A stretch of DNA of 64,000 nt from the NCBI GenBank assembly GCA_021234535.1, contig CM037843.1:18941911-19005910 (forward strand), in the 5' to 3' direction. Within the stretch, counting starts at the first letter, position 1, and each line of letters begins with the position of its first letter. This document shows positions 38,001-50,000 of the stretch, piece by piece. The DNA is from Stichopus chloronotus. Lineage: Eukaryota; Echinodermata; Holothuroidea; Aspidochirotida; Stichopodidae. Below the pieces are notes generated by a model that saw only the letters and a list, made by a program, of their open reading frames with translations, did not search any database and was not told the origin of the DNA. Made by a program: the position numbers and the translations under genes.

Positions 38001-41000
38001 GTTGATACCCTAGGCACAGCGTTCCACTAATCTATTTAATATTTACATATAAGAACTAAAAGCATTTTAAGGACACTAAATATAACTAGAATAAGTAACT
38101 TTCAGAAGACGAATATTACTTGTAATTTTAAATCCCGTTGTTAATCAATTGGATATGGTTCGGTTTGCTACTTTGAATATATTGCGATTTTTTTTTTATC
38201 TTTATAGTTTCAAGGAACAACTCCACGAAATTTGTTTTGCCTTTGACTTAATATAAGTAGTTTCAGTTAGGAGGTCGATCGGAATTTTCCTTACCATTCT
38301 CCTTCGACTTGAGTGCCGATAAAATCAAATTCCTCCTGAGAGAGAATCGATGCTATGAACGAGTCGTTATCATTTGATAGACCTCTGCAGTGTTCTCGGC
38401 CGTCTGTCCACGTCGATGGTTCGTGAATGAACTTGTAACAATAAAATCGGAAGTGTACCCAACCTTGTCTGCAGGAACCTGGTGACGACATCCACAGGAC
38501 GGAACAAGAAATAATTGTAATGTTTAGTAGCCTTACACATGCACCCACTTAGTGGTTAAAACGATTGTAAAATAGCAATGATGACCAAAAGACTATAGCC
38601 TAATTCATAGACAAATAACTATCAACACAGCATATGGCAACATTCTTTCATACTGGCGAATGAAAAGGGCTGTTTGTGGTGACTTCGATCAGTGATGGTG
38701 GAACTGGCTTCAGAGAAAAGAGGAGAACGGTGAACAGATAGATGCGTCGGTGAATAAATTAATGGATGAATAAAAGTATGGCGGAATGGACGTACAGACA
38801 GATATGACTGACTCTTGTAAAGAGCATCAAAAATAGAAATACGACGTTACCACAAAATTCCAACATTCAGTTTACAGGTTTGTAAACGGAGATCAATATT
38901 TAAGGTGACTGATCAGGTGATAGGCGAATCGAAGGGTACATGGGTGAAAATGGATCAGGGACGGACAGACAGGGGGTAAAAGGATGAATGGATAGATAGT
39001 CGGTACCTTGTAGTTGTTCGATAGTCACAGGTCCTTCCCTATCCCCTTCCGAAAAATCAACTGTCCCCTAAACAGAAGCAAAAGGAAGAAACCAATATTT
39101 TAAATAATTAATTTAAACCCCATTTTTTGCATACATGAATATTTATATCCATTGATCTGTTTGATTTCAGGTAACTTTGACTGTTATGCTTTCCAGAGTC
39201 TGAATTTTGTAGGGCCAACAAAAATGTGGGGAACAATCTCATGTACAAATATCTGGAAGATAAGTGCATTGGTAAGTATAGTTCTCTTCCAGATTTTGGG
39301 ACACGTGATCTTTTCCTCTTCTTAATCAAAGTTGGCACTGAAACTTGTTCACATCGCTCTATATTAACCCCTCCACCTTTGCAGATTTCTTTACACACAA
39401 CAGCGACGTACACGATTAAAACGCAAGACAGACAGAACATGTGGACAAACCACGTCCCCGTATGCTAACATTACGCTCCGGTCACACTATAGCAAATCGC
39501 GTACTGCTTGCAACTGGGTCATTTTGAAAATGTTTGCTACATCTCCGCACTGACTGCGTCGAGTTGCGTTGAGTTTGCGACTAGTTTCACGCTTTGCGGA
39601 CGAGTCGCTCGTTGCTTCATGTGCTCCGGTGCGCACCGGAGCACATGAAGCAACTGCTTGCAACTAGAAATACCTTGCAACTGGTTGCAGTCTTTTCGCC
39701 GATGTGCTGCAACAATGCTGCGATCTACTGCGCTTACCGCCGAACATTCCCAACACGATCTGCGTCTAAACTAGCAACTATACGACAGACTGCAACAGTC
39801 TCATACTGTGCGGCGCCATACTGCGTCGTACGGCAAACCTTCGCCAACAATCGCAGTACGGAGAACATCTTTTACCTCCCTAAAAACTGGTCCAACGCCG
39901 CCTGCGTGAGAATGTGCTGCGAACGTACTGCGAACATGCGCAATACGACGCAGCAGCTACTGCAAACTAGTATTAGACATTGTAAGTGAGAAACTCTACA
40001 AACCTGTTTTATCAACTAATAAGTCAGGTTTCTCGAAATACTGGGCATATGGCGTCGATAAACCTGGTTCATCGGTCGAGAAACCTGGTTTATCGGTTGA
40101 TAAACCTGGATTATCAACCGATAATCCAGGATTCTCGAATTATTGGGTATTTGGTTTGCCATACACGTCACGTTTTTATACACTTGTGGGTATTTCTGAC
40201 TGCAAACATGCGCCGATAGTAGCAGTACATCGCAAAACGTTCACAGTAGATTGCCGAACAGTCTGCATACGTTGCATGTCTTGTCGCAGCTCAGGCTCCG
40301 ACCGTGTTGCGCGCATTCGCCGTCGTTCACCGATCGACGCAACACAGCGCAGCACGTTTTGCAAATAGTTGCACGTTCTGGTTTGCAGACCATTCGCAGT
40401 ACATCGCACTACAACGCAGAACAACGCAGCCAAGTTGCAGTAATGTCTGCGTCACACTCCCGCCCCGATTGTAGACGGCACTAGTTGCAAGCAGTTGCAT
40501 GCCATTTGCAATTCCATGAGTTGCAGTACAGTCGCAGACACGTTGTTTCGTAGTGTGACCGGGGCATTACCAAACAAAGCTTACGCTGTACTGCTAATTC
40601 CTCTTGGAATTAATGTAAAAGTAATTAAGGTGCCCGTGATAGGTATCTATTAATTTTGACTAATTCTGTGCCTGCTTTGCTTAAATTCATGATATGTATT
40701 TCTTATTTCATATATAAGTGTACAGATACAGCCCAAAACACACTTTTTTCTCTTTTCTGCTTTCTTGTTTTATTGTTTCTCTCTTTAGTTTTGTGACTGA
40801 CTCTAGTATTTAAGCCTATTAAGGTTTGTCAGAGCACTTCCTTTCTTATATAAGAAGATTAAATTTCAACATGCAATGCGTATATTGAGGAGACCCAAAA
40901 CATGAAATGAAATATAGGTAAAAAGACAAAAAGACAAAAGAAGATAAAAATTTCCCAGTTCCTCACATGCCTCCCCGCCCATTCTTTTTCTTTTGCGGGA

Positions 41001-44000
41001 GCTGACACCGCACGTGGTAGTGTAAATTCTTGTGTAAGTTTTGTTCCATCGTGTTTCTGTTTCTGTAGTTTTTAGGCAGGGCCACCGGTTCTGACCCTAC
41101 GATGTATTTATTTCGGGTATTATCTACTGCAGTAGCTCACGGTCACATTTTTCTTTGGGAAACTTTTGAAGTCCAATACAAACATACCGTAACTCCTTGA
41201 AACTGTGTTCTATTTACAGCGTTGAATATTACGGAACCAATCTCTGTGTCGTTGTACGTAAATTCTTCAAGCCGACGCCCTTGTCTTGCTAATACGTCCG
41301 CAGAACGGTTAAGAGATAGCGCCACCGCTAAAAGTGCGTCATAACCGAAGGGCTCTAGTCCAGAAAGAGATATGTCAAGACCAGATTCCTCAATTTGGCC
41401 AGTCTTCTCTATAAGTTGCTCTTGAAACTCTCTACCTAGCTGAAGGAGTAGAAGAGTGAGCAGTCGTTTGAATTGCTCACTGCGATTTTCTTTTCTATTT
41501 TAAAATGACGAATTAGGCCCTCTGGAGGCCAGGACAAATGCATCTGCTGATAAGATTACCACAAACTGTCTGAGTGAGATCTAAGTATCCTCAAGTTGAC
41601 TACCGAAGGAATTGTATGCAAACGATGTTCAAGAAGTCAAACATGACAAACAAAAGCTACCATATCTAGCATATTCTATTTCAATTTGCTCATCACGGTA
41701 GGAAATAGACTAACAGCAGATTGATTTTACTCAAAATGAAAATTCTTCCCAATCTATCGGGAGTGGATAATAAAGGGGAAAGAGATATGCCTACATGCAA
41801 CGCTTTGCAATAACACTTGCACCACTCTCGCAATTTGGTACAGTAATGCACAAGAATTGGCACCCCAACGAAAACCAAGAACAAGTTTCCTTTAATATCC
41901 AGTAAGGTATATGATTAATGAGAGAACTTGATCTTACAATCCCGGACGGTAGTACATTTTCAGAATCACTCGAGTTGCTAGCTTCCTCCATCGCAATGTA
42001 CAGAGACTCCACAACAGCCGTTTCTATTTCCTCGCTGTTACAACCTTCTACGTGTGCATCTTGTTTCCACCATTGGTCAGAATACCATCCGGGAAGTATC
42101 CATGCATATCCTTTTCCAACCAAGCCCAATTTATAAATCTGAATCGAATATAAACAACGACAAAAAACAATTGTATTTTCTGGGGCTGTAGAGAAAAAAA
42201 GGCAAAACACACGATTTTAAACTTCTTTTACCGCAGTAGTATGCAGTGTGTCTTTACCCTTCCTCCGTTCGGTTATTTATGTAAGTTAGCTTTGTATGCA
42301 ACTATATATATATATACAGATAAAATTTTGTCTGCAATTATATGCACTGAGGTGGCTAATTATTATTCAATTGGAAACGAGACGATAGCACTGACCACCC
42401 TTACCTCGCAAAACAGTTGCAGGGCGGTGTCTTCATAAGCGAGAGCCACGAATATCCTCACATCATTTTCCTTAGGATAAAAGAGACACGGTGTGATTTT
42501 ATCTGAAACCATTCATTAGAAAATGTACGTTATATCAGGAGAGAGTAAACGGAGTAAACATTTATTTCGCACCTGAACTATATTCAGGTTTTTTTTTTTT
42601 TAAAGTTTGAATACACTATCATTCTGTGTTAACAAATATTGGTCTTAAAAATATGATTTTTCCTGTAAAACAAACGCCTTATTTCTCTTTAAGTGAGAGG
42701 ATTGGCAGTGTTAATCTTAAGTTTCTACGTTTCAGTGTTTTAGTTGAAAACCCTCGACGGGTTTATATTTTGAATGTATGCAATCAGTAAGTAAATTCAT
42801 TTCTCGCAACTGATCAGGTTAGCCGTAAGCACTGCATGCTGACTTGGGTTTTTTTTTTTTCTGGACGTGTAAATGGTTGGATTATTTTGGGTAACATGTA
42901 CTCAGTGGATAAGTCACATTGACTCACAATTACAGTTTCTGTTTTCCTTTCTTAATTGGGAATGAGAAAAAGAGCAGTTCCATTTAACATGTACGAATAA
43001 ATCGTCGGTAACTTGGCACAACTTAAGTCTGCTCACATGTAGACAGCTCAACGGAGACGTTTGTTGAAACAATGTTCACAAGAACAACATGTTGTTATTC
43101 AAGTTAATTCATTACTTGATCTTTTAAAATTCATTTTAAGAATAAAATGATAAACATTTAAAAAAAATGCTACATCTATTTGTAGTTTGCAGAAATTGTC
43201 CATCAATTCTGAAACTAGGATTGAAAAAGTTGACATCTTTGGTAAATTCGAGTAAAGGCAATAAACGTGGTTTAAATTACTGCAAATTGTTCGAAAAAAA
43301 ATTGGCGATTGCCAGTTTGTCCAATCCCTAACTTACAGATAATTATGTTTTGCCAGTATTCGAATTTTGCACGATATCCATGTTCTCTATGTTTGCGAAG
43401 GAGTGTTAATCGAGGTAGTTGTAAATTTACATCTGTGCCACTTCCTAAATTGTATAACTTCCCTGAACTGAGAATCTGCCTAGGGTGACGTAAAAGCCGC
43501 TCTAGTATTAGTCTTGTGTTAAAACGATGGTAATATTTTCTTCTTCCTTTACACATCCCATACAGTTCTACTAACTCATTCATACAGCACGCGGCTCACT
43601 ACGCTATAAGAGTCGATCACTGCCCAACCATCGAACGAAAGCAACTCTAGGATAACAGCTCAGAACAGAAGGGGCCATACAAGAGAATAGCGGTAATAAC
43701 AGGCGTTGTTGGAATGTGGGCAGGAAAAGGGGAAAGATTCACTAAGTCTTGACCAAGACTAGTATCTGTTTACCTTCATGTGTTGTAACTGGCTTTCGCT
43801 CGGTATCTCATTGATTACTCCGGAGGCCGCCACTGATATGTTCTCCCGTGATAACACTTCAAATAAATGGTTGTTAGTCTATTATGAAAGAGAGAAAAAA
43901 GAATTAAATGATTTCAAAAACAGTTAACTTTCCTAAATTCCGATATGATGTTTTACTTTATGCTGAGAAGATTTTAAACAAACGCCCAGAACCATGTCAT

Positions 44001-47000
44001 TTAATTTTTTTTTCTCAAAACTGGTATACATACAAACAATCATACGGTGCATACAGCACAACAGAAAATCTCATTTAACCACCTTTTATCTGTTATAAGT
44101 TTCTTAGTACCTTTTGTTTGAAGTTATGCCATGTACATTGCTACACTATATATGAAGTGCGTTGTGAGGAGCTATACTTTTCAGACATAAACACTGATTC
44201 ATATTTTAATGAGATCAAGAGGCATTTTCGTTATGATTATTCTAAAAGCAAAACTTCTCAATGTTTTGAAATATGTACTTCATACCAGAATAAACAATTC
44301 GTGATTTTCAGAGAAGGCTCCGATTCTAGACCATTTCAAACGTTGCAGCAGCCAGAGACGAGCTGGGTTGATACTAGTCTCCGGTAAATAAGTACGAAAG
44401 AAGTATGGAAATTTCGCTTTGTTTGATAAGAGTGGCGAGCCGGCAGAATATGACATCTGAAAACGAAAAAAAAAATGTTTTGTTAAAATAATCTAGTCTA
44501 CAAGGTGGCTCTTTTTGGAAAAGATCAAAGTATGTGATATCTAGTCAGCATGTGACCCTTGGCGAATTAGCGTTTCTCTCTTCCATGAGCTTATATACGT
44601 ACGAGCACCTGCGGGTGATGCAAAATTGCCACTAGTTTTATGTCGCATAAATAATCCTGACATGCACTTGTATGTAGGGACAGAACTGATTCGTTTTATC
44701 TTTGCCAACTACCTGACTCATTAACAAAATTTAGTGGTAAAAAACGGACATCAGTGGATAGAAGAGAACATTTTCCTTCTGTTTTGATAAAAACGTCTCG
44801 ATTTAATAATAGATGGTTTTAAGTAGGAGGTGTTGGAAACAAACCTGTAGACCTTTCATGAGAAGGGTGAAATATTTCGTACTTTTACACATCCTTGCTC
44901 TCGCCGAGGTGGTTATCAACAGTGTTTTTTTTTTTTTTTTTTTTGCAAATAGTTTTTATGATTGTAATCTTTTGATAGTTTCTAAATTTAAAATATTTTG
45001 GTTGAAAAATCACCTTTTTAGTTCATTAAGCATTCAAAACCATATGACGTCACGAAACGTCATGCGTAAAATGTAAGAGAAGGAAGCTCATTTTAGATGG
45101 TTGGGAAAGACTGCAAGTGCTGCGTCTCTGCCATTTATTCGATCAACACGCGCCTAATGTAATAATATGTACTGTTTATTTCTTTGCCTTAATTAATTCG
45201 CCCTTGTATGTCGTAAGGTGACGTCAGTGCAGGGGAGGTCTATTAAAGAACCATACAAATCTACATTAATGAATGTGGGTTGTTTTCTGTGTCTTGCTTT
45301 GCGCGCGTTTGTACAAGAACAATAGTTTGCATACGATTTAGGTGTATCTAGTGCAAAACAGCTGGTATACATGACTGAAACAATTATTCATGCATGTAAC
45401 TACCCGACTTTGTCTACCGTGATTGTATTTGTAAAGACCTGAATACTTCTTATGTTACAGCTGACAAACCAAAACAACTGCAGTCGATATTGTGTGAGCA
45501 ATTTTCAAATTCAGTTTTACCCTGAGAGCAGGGTTTATATTCTACTCTATGGTGCTAGTCGACTAATATTTTCCATGTAAATAAAAAACCTTCTTTGTCA
45601 TTGAAAAATTCCACATAAAAATGAGGTTAATTCTATAGTTCAGTATCTACATATTTACTTAAACCCAGGATGGATATCAGTGAATTTGATGCAATGCATT
45701 TAACGTAAAAAAGAATGTACCATAAAAACATAAATAGCTGCATTTCGTCATTTCCATAAATTGGTTGAGGAGACTGTTGCTTACACTAATCATTAGACCA
45801 ATGAAACCCTTGATCACATTTCCACTGTGGCTCTGGAAGACGATATTTACAGTTTAATTCTGACTCACCGTCACTAAGTTAGCGAAATAGGATGTCTCCG
45901 CTACTGGAGTAGCATCTGTTGAACAGGGTGGTCCTATAAACATCAATTTTGTTGGTTCTTCCACTAAATGTCTATGAAAGGTCCATACACCTTCAGCAGA
46001 GCTGCACTGAGAATTTGAAAAGTCATTTCAGCTCAAAATGTTAGATACGTAAGGCTATATGACAATCTACCCCTTCCTACTGAAATTTGTATCCATCACT
46101 AGAAAACAAAAAAGCAAGAAAATAGTAATGTGATGGAGAAAGTGCAAAAACGTCTCAACACAGCCTTTATGTCAGGTTGGACTTACAGATTGCAACAGAG
46201 TTATCCCATTATACTGCATACCACAGCGATACGATATTAGGGGAAAAACACAAATTGTAGGCTATTCTGTACACAGACAACATGCAAGATAAAGTTAGAA
46301 ATATTCATATCTACAAATGGAATCATGGGAACATAGAAGTCAAGTAATAATCGATCAAAAGAAAAAGCAAACATGTCGTGACGAAGAACCATCAGATTTA
46401 TTCTCATACTTCAAATAGTTCTGTCCTCCCTCAGATACGAAGTGAAGATAACCACAAAAAAAAATCAACTTAATTCACAAAGAACGATTGACTGAAACTT
46501 TCAGAAAAACAAAACAACGAACAACGAAAACATTGAAAGTTACCGATCAATTATTGGCAAGAAACGCCAGGTCCTCGTTAAATATTTTTGCTTCATAGGT
46601 TCCTACTGGGACAATAAGTGTGGTTCCTCTATTGAATCTTCTCTGTGTATTTAAGCTTGCCCTCCAGTTTACAAAATGTACGATGTGAGAGCGGACATGA
46701 TCAGAGAAGGTAAAATGGATCGAAAACAGGGAACTACTTTATTTGTTCATTTGTTGCTAATGTTCCTTTTTAATTGTTAATCATTGTCGATCCATGCCAA
46801 TTCTCCTGGTCGAGAATTCTCACACGTGATGTTTCAGTACACTTTAGAGGAGGAAGTTTAAAGGGGAAATCAGGGTTTATTTTCACAATTTGTTTCACTT
46901 CAATTCCCTACCGGTATCGTACAATGACTTATAACTAACAAATGTGATCAAGATTATCTCAAAACATGTGGACAATGTCGAGAAACGAGTCAAATTCGGT

Positions 47001-50000
47001 ATAATCGTATACAGGAGGCTGGCTTGTCTTGTACATGAACGTTTAATTTTTTGTACCCGACAAATATTACGAGTTCTCATTCAACAGCGATTAACGCAAT
47101 AATTACGGTTTCTTCTACCTTCGGACACCTCCCCAACGTCTCTATATTTCGGTGAACACAGTTTAGAAAGAAAAATCAACGAAAGGAGAATTTTTTCAGT
47201 AAACCCCTGATTTCCCCTTTAAGTATGAGGAGAATAAAGGAGTTTTATTCTGAACAGTTCCTCAAAATTATTACCAGCAGCTACTACAGCTATACCTACA
47301 GCTACAACAGTTTTTCTTTTCCCCTGAAAGCTGGCATGATCACCTGTTGGATCCTTAGAGGCATTCTTGGGAGAGTGAAGGTCTGTCCTTTGAGTCATAG
47401 AATAGCTTGTTCTTATAATTTCCATCTTTGGCAAAATTACACCCCGTTAATTTTCATAAGCCTGTGTGTATGAATCTGCTCCAACACTGAATACGGGTGA
47501 ACTATATGCTTAACAAAAAAAAGGGCATTCCGCGAACTTCCATGCTAGAGACAAAAAACAGCTAAGTAAAGTAAATTTACAACGCGTTCACGTTCGATCC
47601 CTAACCACAATTCATAAAGAAAATAATAGCTAAAAGAAGTATATGAATTCATAATGGTGCAGTTTAATCTGTGAACATAACATCATTTTGCCGATGTAAA
47701 TACCTGTTACGTGCATTTATCAGGTCAGAGTCGCACTCCTTTAGCCAGATTCAAACTGCCCTGGACAGAGTAGTGAATACTTAAGACTTTTGAGTCGGGT
47801 GGGCTGTCACCGTCAAAAGGAATAAAAAAGCAAGGTGTGCCTAGAGATCGCAAGAGTGTCAAAATGTTCCCCAAATCGTGTAAGCACAATGTTTCTCAGA
47901 TCCACACGAGACACTAGTCTGGGTGTTTTGTAATCACTGATCCCTATATTAACAGATCAGATGTTAATATGTAAATAGATCAGTGGTTGTAATACGCTCT
48001 TTTACATGTATGTTTTGTAGTCGAGCGCGCGAGAGTTTGATCAACACCAAGCGCTTAACATTATACAAAGTACACTTGGCCGGCCATGGATTGTAAGGGA
48101 CGCGCACGGGCTGTGTGAATAATGTAGAAGTCACGCGCGGTCAAAGTAATCCTTTCATTTCCTTTATTTCTCAAAATCAACGCGCCGCCACTTGAAGCCT
48201 TTTGTAATAATTCTATGAAACACGTTTCAATCATTTGCATAACTCAATTTCTTTTTCCGCCAAAACGTACTGTAAACCACTTTCAACCAATTTCTTAGCT
48301 AGTGTATACAGGACATGTAACAGTAAAAACATACTGAGTAGGGATATTAGTAACAAAAAATGGAAAATGAAGTTATTAGATATAATTGCTCAGTCCAAAC
48401 ATAGTTGCATAGTTTGAAATATTAGTTCACATTGCATGGAAAAGCAAAAATCTAGGTGAAAAAGTTATGTCGCACCTTGTACTAACAGAACCTACCGTAT
48501 TACGTAGACTACCAACTTTCGCTACCAACGTACTCTACCAACTATCTACCAACTTTGACCCTCATCGACTTTGCAGTCAAGGAGGATTTGCGGACGCAAA
48601 CATTTCGGTGTCAAATTTTATCTTTGATTCCTGAACTTGACCTTGGACCCCAAATCACATACAAACATGAATTTTCAATAAAATCTTGTATACCGGTCAT
48701 ATATTTGAGGGTCCCATGTGAATAGCCAGTTTGGATTCAGAAATACAGCAAAAATAAGATTTTCCTTAATCTGGCCTTTAATCTCTGACCTTTAATTTTG
48801 ACGAGAGACACAACCACCATGTGTCACCTATCTCTCAGCATTGACCCTCATCGGCTTTGTGGTCTAGGAGAAGTTGCGGACACAAACTTTGAAATTGAAA
48901 TTTTCTTTCGCACACGCACAGACACACACCCACACATCATCACACATTTTGCCAAGTGACCCCTACCCTAATGGGGGTTCCAAGTCACCTTAAATACCAT
49001 ACCAGGTTAGACCCCCTATGTCTCATATACCAACCATACATAATGTTACAATGGCAACTGTTTAACGTTCCGAAGCAACTACAATATCTCATCCCTTACA
49101 TTACATGTACAGGGACAAGATAATAATATCAAGTCAATAAACCTCAAAAAGCATTTCAGCGGTGAACCAGGTAAACGATATAGTGCCCGGCGCCACTTGA
49201 AAGTTGCAACATTACCAAGTGCTTTCTACGTAGGCTATGTATTACATTCATAACTGGAAAACGTCCATAATTGTTCCTGTTCCAGGTTATTTTGGAACAT
49301 TTTTAGCATATATCCATGGTTAACAGTACGATTGGGGTTTACCGTGACGATCCGGCCGTGGTGTGGTATTGTAGGTGTGTATTGCGAGCAAGGTGTGTCT
49401 CACCGGTGGGCAGTGGACTACGTATGGGGTAAGGAAGTGTAATATAGAGGCGCTTAACGGAAGTTAATGATTATCATGTTTGCATTAATACCTTTGCGAG
49501 TTTGACTTAATAATGCTTATTTAAAAAACAATAAAATGCATACCTGCCAAAGTAAAAACCGGTCTCATTAAGGCCATATCCCACAAAATTTACCAAGAAA
49601 TCTAGTTCCCGTCTACATGATTCCAGTTTCAACACAATGAGATCAATAGAGCAAACCACTGAATATGAATCAAGAAATATTGAACGAAAGAACTGCCTCT
49701 AGAAAATGAGAAGCTTGATCAGGTACTATCCATGAAGTCATGGTCAAAATGTGAGGAAGAGAACAAATTATTATCTAAGTGATATGGATGATACTGTAAA
49801 TTCCGTGGATTGACTCTTTGTTTTATATTTGCTGTCCGCAAGGTTAAGAAAACATCGAATGTTACGGCGTTCATCCCTTTCCAATTCTGTTTGCATGTTA
49901 CTGCCTGTTGATTTGTAAATATAGGAGGGATAAAAAGGTATTGCGCTTGCATAAATTTTGACCATTCACGCTCATAAGATTATGTAAAGGGTTAATCCTA

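Larger units (their letters stand above)
39475..40565. mobile_element. Family D TIR element, full copy
   Basis: 1091 bp beginning GCTCCGGTCACACTA and ending TAGTGTGACCGGGGC (one mismatch between the inverted ends), flanked by ATTAC on both sides (39470-39474 and 40566-40570). The interior is rich in TTGCAACTG/GTTGCAG words, carries a perfect 44-bp palindrome and a twin hairpin, and encodes no transposase. A second, truncated copy is at 57652. It is inserted in intron 7 of gene A. Confidence 0.8.
39068..41187 (-). other. Gene A intron 7
   Basis: Holds the inverse dispersed repeat (39115-39260) and the 1.1-kb family D element. The remainder up to exon 7 is AT-rich and unassigned. Confidence 0.6.

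Noticed and set aside
41918..42136. Plus-strand open frames opposite receptor exons (also at 36648-36875 and 44118-44387)
   Set aside because: Shadows of the minus-strand exons; no features of their own.
43272..43583. 103-codon minus-strand frame as a LINE piece
   Set aside because: Basic and vaguely similar to retroelement proteins, but no diagnostic residues; left as a note under intron 4.
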